This document shows positions 17,687-26,260 of a stretch of DNA of 64,000 nt, one piece after another. The first letter of the stretch is position 1; each line of letters starts with the position of its first letter. The translations under genes and the position numbers were made by a program. Source of the DNA: Paraburkholderia polaris (GTDB lineage: Bacteria; Pseudomonadota; Gammaproteobacteria; Burkholderiales; Burkholderiaceae); the NCBI RefSeq assembly GCF_012927345.1, contig NZ_JABBGJ010000031.1, forward strand, positions 1 through 64,000. The letters are read 5' to 3'. The notes under the pieces were generated by a model, which saw nothing but the letters and a program-made list of their open reading frames with translations, had not been told where the DNA came from and ran no database searches.

Positions 17687-20008
17687 CTACAGAGCCAGTG
17701 CAGCAACATCGATCACTGCGTCGGCTTCTTCGAGCAATTCAGGCGTGTGCGTGATGAAGAACTCACGTGCATACCCGCCTTGCTTCAGCACTTCACGCTT
17801 CATGCGAATGAACTGACGCTTCTTCTCGGGGTCGAGAGGACCGTCCGCTTCGTCCGTAAAGAGCGTTCCGTACGGTTGTCCGGCGATATGCGCGATGTAC
17901 AGCGCAATACCACGCGTCAGGGACTCGTTGATCCAGACCTTTTGACCACCAGACATGACGCCGACGACCTTGGTGCTGTCGTTGTCAGCGTCGTGAACGA
18001 GGATTTCGAATCCCTCGCGCAGTTCGCCGTTTGCCAGTGCCCGTTGAGTCCGAATTTCGACGGTGAAACGCATGCCATAGCACGCGAGCAGCAGGTTGTT
18101 GACCTCCTGCGTCAGCGCCGGTCCGGCGTCATCGATCGTGAGAGCGATCACACCGTCGTTGCCAAGCCCCTTCGAGAGCAGCTTCCACTTTGCGATCTCG
18201 TCCGACAGCTGGCTTGCACGCGCTTGCGTTGCGTCGCAGCCACCCAGTTCGGTCTTCATCGCGTCAGCTTCAGCCTGACGCGTAGCCTGCGAGCGGATCA
18301 GTGCTTCGATCTGCCCATCGGTACGTGCCGTCTCGTCGCGGTTTCTCTGTAGCTGCAGATCCAGACCAGCGATCTCCCCAGCTACATCGACAGCCCCCAA
18401 ACGCGCAGCCTCCGCGTTGACCTGCTCAAGCTGTTCGTTGTATTGCTTCGCCTGCGCGACGAACCGGTTGGCAATTGCGGCCGCCTCCTTGTCAAGCAGG
18501 GCAATGTCGCTCTGACACGAGGCCAGTCCTTCCCTTGCTTGCTCAATGAGAGGAGCACGCGCCGCCAACTCCGTCGCCTGTTGCAGATCCCGACGCGCCT
18601 GAACCAGTCCGGCGTTCACCGTATCCAGTTCCGTGCGCGCGGCCTGAAGCTTAGCCAGTTCGGGCGCGAGCGCCTTTACCTGCTTTTCCTTCTGACCGTA
18701 CGTCTCGCGGAGCTTGCTAATTTCCACGAGTTGCACGTCATACCTGGCGTTTGCATCGCCCGCCTGCTTGTACAACGGGCACGAACGATGGACGTCCATC
18801 TCGCTACATGGAACAGCCTTGAAGTCGGCGGCCTGCTGCTTGAAGGAGTCCAGCACTTCCTTCTTCGCCCGGCCTTGCTCCAGCAGGCCTCTGACCTCAG
18901 CCTCGAGCGTCTTCAGCGTGAGGGGCGTTTCTTCGAGCCCCTTGATCTGGGTCTGCAACTCCAGGGCTCGCGCTTCTCCGCGACTAATCCGAAGCTGGGC
19001 GTCTTCACGACGGGCCGTAGCACCCTTGATCACCGCTTCCTGTGCGAGCGTCGCGTTGTTTGCCGCAACCGCTTTCGCGATCGCCGCCCGACGCTGGTCG
19101 ACGCGTTGGGTCGCCGCCTTCTCTTCGTTGACGTTCGTCGTGATCAAACCGGTGACTTCGGTCCGACGCTGCGTGAGCTCACGAACACGAGCTTCGACGG
19201 CCTTGCTTTCGGCCTGCTTTGCAGCGAGCGTCGAGCGTTGCTGACCGAGCGTGGCAGCTTGAGAAGCAAGCGTTTCACGCGCCTTGCGGGCAACGTTGAG
19301 CGCTTCGCCATCCTGGTCGATTGCCTTTGCCGTCTGACTCAGGCGCTCACGCTTCGACGCGAACAACAGAACCTCCTGTTGTGCGGCATCGAGACGACGT
19401 TGGAGGCTCTTTGCGACGTCGCCTGCCTTGGCAGCAAGCGCCTGCAACTGATCCACCTTGAGCAGTTCAGCCAGCAGCGACTTGATCTCGCCTGTGCCAT
19501 ACGACGCAAGCGGTCGCCGATTCTGTGCCGAAAAGACGCTGGTGAAGAACTGTTCGAGCGAACCGCACACGGCTTCGAGGCAGCGGTCATAGTTCTCCGC
19601 TTTCCCATCCGACGTGCGACCGTCCGGAAGCGTGACAGGCTCCCACTGCCCGTCGGCGTCCTGCACGGTCAGGTAGTAGTCGGCCTTGCCACTTTTCCCG
19701 GTCTTGCGGAACGAGAAAGTCGAGCGATAACGCCGGTTGGCGTGCTCCCAATCCATAACCTTTTCGGCCTTGGCGCCGTAGATGTGATCCCAGTAAGAGA
19801 AGGAGTCAACCGAGAGCTTCGATGCCTGGGAAGGCATGATGCGATACGGGTGCAGGTTGTCCATGATCGTCGTCTTGCCTGACCCGTTAGGGCCTGACAG
19901 AGCGATGAGCCCATTGGGCAACGACTGGAAATCGATCGTGATCGACTCACGCTTCATCCCGTCGCGCACACCGATGAAACCGGTCAGGGTGACAGTTAGA
20001 GGCCGCAT
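17687..20008 (-). CDS. SbcC/Rad50-like SMC-type ATPase
   Basis: Predicted 773 residues. Walker A GPNGSGKTTIMDN at about 39, Q-loop FSAQNRRPL at about 157, long coiled coils at roughly 190-390 and 440-600, a C...C turn between them (VPCSEMDVHRSCPLY) in place of the classical CxxC zinc hook, then signature MSGGQKVWINESLTRG and Walker B GTLFTDEADGPLD at the C-terminus. The start GFIGVRDG / SITIDFQSLPNGLIALSG fits the Rad50 N-terminal lobe. With the SbcD-like nuclease at 20612 it should form a complex that cleaves DNA ends and hairpins. It is shorter than E. coli SbcC (1048 residues). The start overlaps the 178-residue gene upstream by 13 bases, so the two are coupled. Confidence 0.88.
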   Translation of the reverse strand: MRPLTVTLTGFIGVRDGMKRESITIDFQSLPNGLIALSGPNGSGKTTIMDNLHPYRIMPSQASKLSVDSFSYWDHIYGAKAEKVMDWEHANRRYRSTFSFRKTGKSGKADYYLTVQDADGQWEPVTLPDGRTSDGKAENYDRCLEAVCGSLEQFFTSVFSAQNRRPLASYGTGEIKSLLAELLKVDQLQALAAKAGDVAKSLQRRLDAAQQEVLLFASKRERLSQTAKAIDQDGEALNVARKARETLASQAATLGQQRSTLAAKQAESKAVEARVRELTQRRTEVTGLITTNVNEEKAATQRVDQRRAAIAKAVAANNATLAQEAVIKGATARREDAQLRISRGEARALELQTQIKGLEETPLTLKTLEAEVRGLLEQGRAKKEVLDSFKQQAADFKAVPCSEMDVHRSCPLYKQAGDANARYDVQLVEISKLRETYGQKEKQVKALAPELAKLQAARTELDTVNAGLVQARRDLQQATELAARAPLIEQAREGLASCQSDIALLDKEAAAIANRFVAQAKQYNEQLEQVNAEAARLGAVDVAGEIAGLDLQLQRNRDETARTDGQIEALIRSQATRQAEADAMKTELGGCDATQARASQLSDEIAKWKLLSKGLGNDGVIALTIDDAGPALTQEVNNLLLACYGMRFTVEIRTQRALANGELREGFEILVHDADNDSTKVVGVMSGGQKVWINESLTRGIALYIAHIAGQPYGTLFTDEADGPLDPEKKRQFIRMKREVLKQGGYAREFFITHTPELLEEADAVIDVAALAL

Positions 20009-20532
20009 GACTGACCTCCGTCAAACGGCACGTAGTCGAAAACCGGCTCCCACAAATCGTCAGGGTAGCTGTCGAGTTCCGGGACCACGTTGTCGACGGA
20101 CGCGGCGGCTTGCGGCTCTTCCTTCTTGAGCGTGCCGGCAATGGCCTGTTCGACCAGGCTGACCGTCCAGCGGAACTTGCGGTTCGCGTCGATCAGCAGA
20201 GCGTCCCAGTTGTCGAGATTGCCGCCCATCATGACCTTGAGCTCGCGCCCAGACCACTGATCGGCATTGCCGGTGTTGTACGACCACAGCAGATGTTGCA
20301 GTCGCACGTCCGGCACCACGACAATCTCCGTCGCCGGGCCGCTCGTGTCCGCCATTACCAGGAAGCCGTGATGCGTGGCGATTACTGCCCCGCGCTGGGG
20401 GCCGAAGGGTTCGGTCAACGCTCCGGCCACCAGCCCGGCGAGTTGCGTCAGGCGCTCCTGAATGACCAGAGCAGCTTCCGACGAAGTGAACTGGCGGACC
20501 CATTGGGCGCCAGCGGGATAGATTCCAAACAT
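19996..20532 (-). CDS. Conserved-looking hypothetical protein between sbcD-like and sbcC-like genes
   Basis: Predicted 178 residues starting MFGIYPAGAQWVRQF. It has a GATE-like central part (VIATHHGFLVMADTSGPATEIVVVPDVRLQHLLWSYN cut here as three strands by eye) and an acidic tail (ELDSYPDDLWEPVFDYVPFDGG). It overlaps the SbcC-like start by 13 bases and has the recurrent structured leader upstream. Its place inside an SbcCD-type operon suggests it is an accessory subunit or regulator of that complex; that is inference from position only. Confidence 0.65.
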   Translation of the reverse strand: MFGIYPAGAQWVRQFTSSEAALVIQERLTQLAGLVAGALTEPFGPQRGAVIATHHGFLVMADTSGPATEIVVVPDVRLQHLLWSYNTGNADQWSGRELKVMMGGNLDNWDALLIDANRKFRWTVSLVEQAIAGTLKKEEPQAAASVDNVVPELDSYPDDLWEPVFDYVPFDGGQSCGL

Positions 20533-20591
20533 GTTGCACTCCAGAGAATGACGGAGTGCTCCCCTGGCGGGGATACACCCCGTCAGGGTTT
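20533..20591 (-). promoter_or_regulatory. Recurrent structured leader (copy at the 178-residue gene)
   Basis: On the minus strand: AACCCTGACGGGG, loop TGTAT, CCCCGCCAGGGG form one long hairpin (20562-20588). Then GCACTCC (20553-20559) pairs with GGAGTGC (20536-20542), which contains the Shine-Dalgarno sequence 3 bases from the ATG. The layout matches about nine other leaders in this window. Confidence 0.7.
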
Positions 20592-20611
20592 GAGATGGAT
20601 CGTTCGTCGGG

Positions 20612-21970
20612 TTAAGCGGCGAAGAGATCGCCCCCGCTGAGCCAGTCGAGGTCGTCGGCCGCGGCCACCGTCGGCGGCGCTTCGCGTGACGCTTGGATCA
20701 AGGAAACGACCGCCGGGGCGGAAGTCGCCTCGACATTTGAGAGTCGCGCGAGAACTGCCTCGGCTATTGCTTCGGGGTCGTCCATCGCGAGCAGTTGCAG
20801 GCGCTCGATCAGGGGTTCCGCGCCGACGTTGGCGAGCTCACACCAGCGAGCAAGCTTTCGATCCACCGTTACTTCCTGGCTGATACCTTCGGCGCGACTC
20901 CTCATAACGGGCAGGATGCGTGCGTCGAGCTTCAGGCCAGCGGCCTTCGAGAACAGCGCCTCGATCGCACTCCGATCGACAATCTGGCGATGCTCCTCAT
21001 CAATCTGCCAGCGCACACGCACGAAGCGATCTGCAGAAGAGTTGGCGAGTTCGGCGAGCTGCTCCATATCGGGCGGCCCGTCGAAATCGATCGTGACCAT
21101 CTCTCGCGAGGGTGTCACAACGAGCTCGGATTGAGCGTCGCCGGCGGCGACCTGCCACATGAGGTATCCCTTGTCGCCCTCTTCGCCGTAGTGAAAGCGG
21201 CCGACCGAACCGGGATAGGCGATTTGCTGACCAGCAAGAGTCCAGAACTGGTACTTGTGGATGTGTCCCAGCATGAACGCATCGCACTGCGCTGCGAAGA
21301 GAGCCGTCACCGAGAACTCATGGTCGAAGCCCGCCATCATGACGCCGTGCTCGGTCGTGCAGCCATTGACCGTGCCATGCGAAACACCGACGGTCGGCAC
21401 ACCGGCCGCACGCAGAACCGCATTCACCTTGCCCGCCCTCACGAGAAAGCCCATCAGGACTTCCGCGAGTTCGGTCGAGGCATCGGCCGCACCTACGCTG
21501 ATCGCAAGCTGACCCTTGTGGATGGTCGGCAGGCAAGTGAACACCACTTCCGGTTGCTGCGAGAGCACCGATTCCAGTTCGTCTGCTTCAAAGACGGGCC
21601 CGGCAGACGGGACGAACTTGCGGTTGACGAGCGCCACTTGCTGGACTCGATCTGCGACGAATACGTCGAAGCTGGCACCCATCAACGCGAAGTTGTCGAG
21701 GGTGCCCGGCGGCTCGTGCGAGAAAGTGCCTTGAAGCATGAGGACCGGCATCGCGTCAGCCATGCGGTGTATCTGCGTGGCCAGTGCGTTCAGTGCAGGA
21801 GCATGAGCATCGAGCCGATGATCCGTCGAGTCGCCTGAGATGACGCCGACATCAGCACCCCTCCGTATCGCGTCACCTACCGCGAAAGTGAAGCAGCGAT
21901 CCGACTCGGCCAGATTCTCCGGTGAATAATGCAAGTCAGAACATTGAGCGATTTTCAAAGTCGCCTCCAT
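20612..21970 (-). CDS. SbcD/Mre11-like metallophosphoesterase
   Basis: Predicted 452 residues from ATG 21970. Phosphoesterase motifs: CSDLHYS at about 10, VISGDSTDHR at about 43 (GDxxD), GVSHG at about 198 and MLGHIHKYQFW at about 236 (GHxH). The third motif, normally GNHD/E, reads LMLQGTFSHEP, so the usual Asn is replaced although a His is kept. The C-terminal 200 residues are longer and more divergent than in E. coli SbcD. It precedes the 178-residue gene and the SbcC-like gene in a probable three-gene operon. Expected role: Mn-dependent nuclease acting on ends and hairpins. Confidence 0.85.
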   Translation of the reverse strand: MEATLKIAQCSDLHYSPENLAESDRCFTFAVGDAIRRGADVGVISGDSTDHRLDAHAPALNALATQIHRMADAMPVLMLQGTFSHEPPGTLDNFALMGASFDVFVADRVQQVALVNRKFVPSAGPVFEADELESVLSQQPEVVFTCLPTIHKGQLAISVGAADASTELAEVLMGFLVRAGKVNAVLRAAGVPTVGVSHGTVNGCTTEHGVMMAGFDHEFSVTALFAAQCDAFMLGHIHKYQFWTLAGQQIAYPGSVGRFHYGEEGDKGYLMWQVAAGDAQSELVVTPSREMVTIDFDGPPDMEQLAELANSSADRFVRVRWQIDEEHRQIVDRSAIEALFSKAAGLKLDARILPVMRSRAEGISQEVTVDRKLARWCELANVGAEPLIERLQLLAMDDPEAIAEAVLARLSNVEATSAPAVVSLIQASREAPPTVAAADDLDWLSGGDLFAA

Positions 21971-22259
21971 AAAGACAAATGGCGGTCCGAAGACAGCCAG
22001 ATGGATAGGTGCCAATCGGCACGAGATAAGGGGATGTCCGCGTTAGCGGGATGTTCGATGCGTCTTTGACGCTACGAATGTGGTGTGTTTCAGGAAGCCG
22101 GCACGACACCGCTCGGCTTTCCAAAAGGCACTGTTCATCGTTGGCAGGGGGCGTGGGGCACCGAGGGCATGCTGCGCCAATCCCGTCCTGCCGATAGGCC
22201 GGACGGGAAGCGCACAGGAGTTCCCCTTGTGGGGGAACCCAAAGAGGGAAAGACAAGAC
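21971..22259 (-). repeat. Hairpin array S1
   Basis: This spacer between the Cys-cluster gene and the SbcD-like gene holds a series of tight palindromes: GTGCC-AATC-GGCAC (22010-22023), CCGC-GTTA-GCGG (22039-22050), a TCGATGCG hairpin (22055-22072), CCCGTCC...GGACGGG with an inner GCC/GGC pairing (22182-22207), and GTTCCCC-TTGTG-GGGGAAC (about 22220-22238). No frame here looks coding. It probably forms the 5' untranslated region of the SbcD-like gene. Confidence 0.6.
22055..22072 (-). repeat. TCGATGCG hairpin, copy 1
   Basis: TCGATGCGTC-TTT-GACGC on the plus strand; 5-bp stem with a 3-nt loop, flanked by TCGAT. Confidence 0.6.
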
Positions 22260-23657
22260 TCACACGTACTGGGTGACGCTGGCGACGACTACCTTCATCT
22301 CTTTTTCGAAGGCTGGACGATCGTGCCACGCCTCCATGAGGCGGTCGTTCACCGTGTCCAGTTCCTTCGCGCGAAGTGACCAGCCTTCACCGTACTTGAC
22401 GCCCGCGTATTTACTGAACAGCATTCGACGTTCGTCCGTATCGACGCAGAGGTCCTTGAGGAGCCCCTTCAGACGCAGGCGTTTGTCCTCGATCGACTCG
22501 TCCGCCACGGACGGTTCGCCAGCGGGCGGAGGCGGATCGTCTTGATCGCCGTGGGTAGCTTGCGGAGCCGAGCTGTCCTCGCCTTCATCACCACCGGCCG
22601 GAAAATCCGGCGCAAGCGATTCTGATGCGCTGGAGTCCCCTGGAACGGAAAACGGATCGACCGGTTCGGCGTGGGCCTTGTCATCGGCCATGGACGCTCT
22701 CACGTCCGCGATGTCGACCACGTTGTCCGCGCGTGTGTCACGCAGTGCCGGTTGCCGGCTGTCTCTGTCTCTGGTGAGGCTTTCCGACAGATCGACCTCG
22801 GCGTTGAGGATCGGAATCCACTGCAGCGTGCGGACGTACTCGCCATCTTTCTGACGAGAAATGTCGATCTGCTTTTTGTTGATCCAGAGCACGTTGCCCG
22901 ATAAACGACCGTTCGCGTGAGCGAACATCTCCATCGCCTCACGTGCTTTCCCGATGCCGTACATGGAAGTCGTCACCAACTCGATGAGGCCCAGGCCCTT
23001 GATTTCGGGGATCGCGAAAATCAGGGAGGCGTTCAACTTGCACTGACCGGACTGGAATTCAGGGCAGAGGTTTGTGTTGCAAACCCCGTCAGGAATATCG
23101 TCGTCCTGTCGATGCACTTCGATGCGCATCCCGAAGTTCTTTACCGCGCGCTTCGCACGTTCGTCCCGCCCGACTTTCGGGTAGGTCTTGCAATACCGCA
23201 CCCCACCTTCGTACGCCGAGAAGAATTTGCGACCGCTTTGGGCCCACGTCGTCAACTGGTGAGGAGCGTTCTCCAGCCAGTCGTTGAACGCGAAGACCAC
23301 CGGGAACTTGTACAGCTTGACGCCTTCACCGCGGTCCTCGCCATACCGACGAAGAATCTCGACAGCGATGTCGGGATTGGTGAAGTCCGAACGGCGACAC
23401 GTGAAGTACTCGACGTTCTTCGGAACCAGCGAGTTTTTGATCCGGCACTGTCGATCAATGACCGATTCAATGGTCTCGAACGATTCGCCAGCCCCAACTA
23501 GATCGTCGTAAAGCTTCACCGCCTCAGCGTTGGCGCGAACTGCGGCTTTAAGCACCTTGATACCAGGTCGGATCTTTCCGATCGTCGGCGGACGCAGCGG
23601 GCGCTCTTCGAACATGCTGCGAGGCGCCACATTGGTCATGCTTATAGCATTACTCAT
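22260..23657 (-). CDS. Cys-cluster (metal-binding-like) protein, possibly Gp3-like recombination directionality factor family
   Basis: Predicted 465 residues from ATG 23657 (GGAG 9 bases upstream). Around residue 190-230 there is a cysteine cluster, VCNTNLCPEFQSGQCKLNAS, followed by LIFAIPEIKGLGLIELVTTS, the pattern I associate with phage and plasmid proteins called Gp3-like recombination directionality factors or hydrolase/metal-binding protein. Residues 300-400 are an acidic Pro/Ser/Asp-rich linker, and a short helical domain ends the protein. It lies upstream of the SbcD/SbcC-like genes in the same orientation and could recruit them. The family call is tentative. Confidence 0.55.
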   Translation of the reverse strand: MSNAISMTNVAPRSMFEERPLRPPTIGKIRPGIKVLKAAVRANAEAVKLYDDLVGAGESFETIESVIDRQCRIKNSLVPKNVEYFTCRRSDFTNPDIAVEILRRYGEDRGEGVKLYKFPVVFAFNDWLENAPHQLTTWAQSGRKFFSAYEGGVRYCKTYPKVGRDERAKRAVKNFGMRIEVHRQDDDIPDGVCNTNLCPEFQSGQCKLNASLIFAIPEIKGLGLIELVTTSMYGIGKAREAMEMFAHANGRLSGNVLWINKKQIDISRQKDGEYVRTLQWIPILNAEVDLSESLTRDRDSRQPALRDTRADNVVDIADVRASMADDKAHAEPVDPFSVPGDSSASESLAPDFPAGGDEGEDSSAPQATHGDQDDPPPPAGEPSVADESIEDKRLRLKGLLKDLCVDTDERRMLFSKYAGVKYGEGWSLRAKELDTVNDRLMEAWHDRPAFEKEMKVVVASVTQYV

Positions 23658-23804
23658 GAGAACTCCTTCGGAGGATTGAGCGGCTTGCGTGGGCGGTCGA
23701 CTGCACACGGACTACTCGGGAGAGGGGTGTGTCACTCTGGTCGTTGCGAGAACGACGGCTTGGTGACGGAGGGAAATGAACCTGCTTTTGGCAGACCAAA
23801 ACGA

Positions 23805-23841
23805 AAAAAGCGCGACCATCCGTTGGGATGACGCGCTTTTT
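23805..23841 (-). terminator. Intrinsic terminator ending hairpin array S2
   Basis: AAAAAGCGCG and CGCGCTTTTT form a perfect 10-bp stem with an inner CATCC/GGATG pairing. Read on the minus strand it ends in TTTTTT. It lies about 150 bases before the start of the Cys-cluster gene, with no protein gene upstream to terminate, which points to a separate upstream transcript or to attenuation. Confidence 0.75.
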
Positions 23842-24402
23842 GCATAATTTGAAGCGGTGTTTGCCGCCGGGGGAAACCTACAACGCCCCGACCCTTTCGG
23901 GGTCGAGGCGTGCAGGGAGCCTAAGGCTCACATTCGGTACGAGTATGTCGTACCGCGCGCACATGTTCACGGCGCGAGAAGTCCCATTTCGAACCGAAGT
24001 TCGCCGCAGGAATCACGGATCAACCAACTACATCGCTCTACTTTGAAGGCCCTTTGAGAGAGACTGCCGATTCAAAGCTCAAGCGAGTCGCGGCGCAATC
24101 CATGCGGCCAGAGACGAGTTTTACGGTTGCGTAAGGGGAGCAGGGGCATTGCTCATAAAGAAATATATCCACACCGTTGCCAAACGGTCGGAGCATGCCA
24201 GAGGGCACGGCTTGTCAGAGGACGGATTCCGGGCTTCGGAATCAGGTCGATGCGTCGGAGACGCAGGAAGTAAGACTGAGTATCGGCCATGGCCGGTGCG
24301 TTTACCCACTGAATGATGCTGAAAAACGCATGTCTTTCGGAACTTAGCAAAGGGCGGATGTGAATACCATCAATCTCTGAGAGAGACTTCTAGCGAGACC
24401 CC
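23842..24402 (-). ncRNA. Hairpin array S2, candidate structured RNA
   Basis: This 560-base divergent spacer holds no supported gene but many short perfect hairpins: GACCC-TTTCG-GGGTC (23890-23904), GAGCC-TAA-GGCTC (23917-23929), GGTACGA-GTATG-TCGTACC (23936-23954), TTACG-GTTG-CGTAA (24121-24134), GATTCC...GGAATC (about 24223-24241), a TCGATGCG hairpin (24247-24264) and CGGCCATGGCCG. Read on the minus strand the array ends in an intrinsic terminator. An independent structured RNA is the simplest reading; promoter not identified. Confidence 0.45.
24247..24264 (-). repeat. TCGATGCG hairpin, copy 2
   Basis: TCGATGCGTC-GGA-GACGC on the plus strand, same orientation as the other seven copies. Confidence 0.6.
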
Positions 24403-24996
24403 ATGGACGCGCCCATCCGTAAGACGGCTACATCTGGTGAAGGTCCTGACCAGGATGCCAACAAACCGAAGCAATCGGTCACCGGGCTGAAGCCGATAGA
24501 GCGGCTGACGAACGACGATCGCATCGCGCGGATCATCCCCACTGCCGACTACGGCATGGAGATCGAATACTACTCACAGTTCGCGCGGACCTTCATCCGT
24601 GCACACTACAACTTCTGCGCCGCGAAAATGACCGTTGCTCGCGAGGGCAAAAAGCTCGCGCTGGACTATCGCTTCAGGGAATCCGAAGAGTGGCTGGAAA
24701 AAGCGATTGTTTGGGCGAACAAATTCGAATTCCATCGGATCCCGATGGTGCCCGCATCCATTCACGTAAGCATCACGGTTCCGCTTGCTGGGCGCCTCGT
24801 GAACCTCATCAACGACTACGACATCCTGTTTATGAGTGTGTCGGGCGCGGCGTTCGCTGGCTCGATTACGAACGATGAGCGCAACGGGGTCTTGCTCAAC
24901 GCCAGTCGACAAGTCCTGGCGATCCAGCAACTCTGCGTGCCCGACTCGGATCGCTACGACGTCGGTGGACGCCTGCTCGAAGCAGGTCAGCTGTAG
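24403..24996 (+). CDS. Hypothetical protein, possibly DUF1845/AcaB-like
   Basis: Predicted 197 residues starting MDAPIRKTATSGEGPDQ. After a polar N-terminus the rest is helical: YYSQFARTFIRAHYNFCAAKM, ESEEWLEKAIVWANKF, then VPLAGRLVNLINDYDILFMSV and a GSITNDERNGVLLNASRQVLAI segment. The last two resemble the end of the protein at 30467-31399 (LLQTIIEFDKVMNLLDW ... DDEVSRFSNKLRPV), suggesting a common DUF1845-type family found in conjugative elements. The match is by eye. It is the first plus-strand gene of a three-gene group reaching to the bactofilin. Confidence 0.5.
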   Translation: MDAPIRKTATSGEGPDQDANKPKQSVTGLKPIERLTNDDRIARIIPTADYGMEIEYYSQFARTFIRAHYNFCAAKMTVAREGKKLALDYRFRESEEWLEKAIVWANKFEFHRIPMVPASIHVSITVPLAGRLVNLINDYDILFMSVSGAAFAGSITNDERNGVLLNASRQVLAIQQLCVPDSDRYDVGGRLLEAGQL

Positions 24997-25010
24997 GTCC
25001 GGCCGTATTT

Positions 25011-25071
25011 AACCCTGAGCGTCGGCGGCGATCGCCCGTGGGAAACGCTCGACAGCCCTGGGAGTGTGAAA
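25011..25071 (+). promoter_or_regulatory. Recurrent structured leader (only plus-strand copy); decides a TTG start
   Basis: AACCCTGAG...GGCGATCGCC (perfect palindrome at 25027-25036)...CGTGGG, then ACGCTC (25045-25050) pairing with GAGTGT (25062-25067), which overlaps the Shine-Dalgarno GGGAG. With GGAG at 25061-25064, the TTG at 25072 is at the right distance while the GTG at 25066 is too close, so TTG 25072 is the likely start. Confidence 0.55.
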
Positions 25072-26112
25072 TTGCGAGTTGAAGACATCACAGATCTGCA
25101 TGTGAGCTATGCCCGAGCGCAGATGAATCGCGGCGCGATACCCCTTCCGCCGATCAAGTCCAAACGCGCGTCTTTCGTCCCGGAACTGCCGCCTGTCAAT
25201 GCCGTACCGGTCGAGCTTGCACTCGAGGTGCCGGGGCAACCCGTGCCGCCGCCACCTTCTGTCGCCGAGGCCGCGGCCATTAGCGCGCCCGCCCCATCCG
25301 TTGTCGACACCGTGGTCATCCAGAAGACGGTACCTGTTGTCGACGCGCAATTTGCTGATCTCCCTTCCGGTGCGACGGGCCCGACCGTGGGGACGGCCGA
25401 GCCGAACGCAATGACACCCAGACGGCCCGGGTTTGCGCTTAAGGCCAGCTATCTGGCCATCGCCGCCGCTATCGCCGCCAGCCTCGCGTTGCTGTCCTAC
25501 CCGGCTGTGCACACCCATCTGCACGTTAGCGAGCCGCCGAGGAAGGTTGCCGCCGTCCAGGCGAAGCAGCCAAAGACGGAAATGACGATTCCAGTTGTGC
25601 CGACCGCTGCCTCCGCCGCAAGCGGTCAGAGCGGTGTCACCCTGCCGTACGACAACGTCGCAGCCCCGGGCTCCGGAACGCAGATGAATGCCGCACCGAC
25701 CCGGCCGGTCATAGCCGCTGGGCCGCCACCGCCGTTCAAACCAGCACCGCCGACCGGGCCGCTATCTCACCCACTCACGGCGCAGGACCTCATGCCAGAC
25801 TCGCCTAAACCTGATTTCGTGCGCCCGGCGAGCGGTCTCGCACATGTGGACCCTCGCGACTTTACCGGGCGTCAGAGCCGCGCCGCAGAGCCCGATACAC
25901 GTGTCGTGGAGGTTCAGGCGGACGGGAGCGGCGACGCCCATCCTGCTACGGTCTATGAGGCTCCAATTCGCAAGGTGATCCGCTCGCTGCACCGGATGGT
26001 TCAACCGGCACCCACTGCCACGACCAAAGCGCCCGCAGCAGCGTCCGCCCCACCCGCTCGCCACCCGGACGCCGCCCAGACCGATCCTAGCGGAGACCAG
26101 CGACTGTTCTAG
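25072..26112 (+). CDS. Pro/Ala-rich single-span membrane protein
   Basis: Predicted 346 residues from TTG 25072 (RVEDITDLHVSYARAQ...). The first 120 residues are Pro/Val-rich and should be cytoplasmic; a single span lies at about 125-145 (ASYLAIAAAIAASLALLSYP), followed by a long Pro/Ala/Gln-rich periplasmic part. The topology recalls VirB10, TonB or PilP-like periplasm-spanning proteins, but the conserved C-terminal beta-barrel domain of VirB10 is not visible. It has the recurrent leader, and a bactofilin gene follows. Function unknown; an envelope-spanning tether is possible. Confidence 0.6.
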   Translation: MRVEDITDLHVSYARAQMNRGAIPLPPIKSKRASFVPELPPVNAVPVELALEVPGQPVPPPPSVAEAAAISAPAPSVVDTVVIQKTVPVVDAQFADLPSGATGPTVGTAEPNAMTPRRPGFALKASYLAIAAAIAASLALLSYPAVHTHLHVSEPPRKVAAVQAKQPKTEMTIPVVPTAASAASGQSGVTLPYDNVAAPGSGTQMNAAPTRPVIAAGPPPPFKPAPPTGPLSHPLTAQDLMPDSPKPDFVRPASGLAHVDPRDFTGRQSRAAEPDTRVVEVQADGSGDAHPATVYEAPIRKVIRSLHRMVQPAPTATTKAPAAASAPPARHPDAAQTDPSGDQRLF

Positions 26113-26260
26113 AACACTGTTGTCCGCACGTATCGTTTCACCTCCCGGAGCGGCCGGGTCGCTTGCAACCCTGCAGGCGGAATCGCCGGGACAGCAAGTA
26201 GCAGGTATCTCGAATACGTCCAAGGCCGCAACGTCAACCTCAAGCTGCAAGGAGCAAATC

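Noticed and set aside
18443..19882. 479-residue open frame on the plus strand
   Set aside because: It runs antisense to the SbcC-like gene, whose motifs are clear; long antisense frames are common in GC-rich DNA.
20795..21838. 347-residue open frame on the plus strand
   Set aside because: Antisense to the SbcD-like gene with its complete set of phosphoesterase-type motifs.
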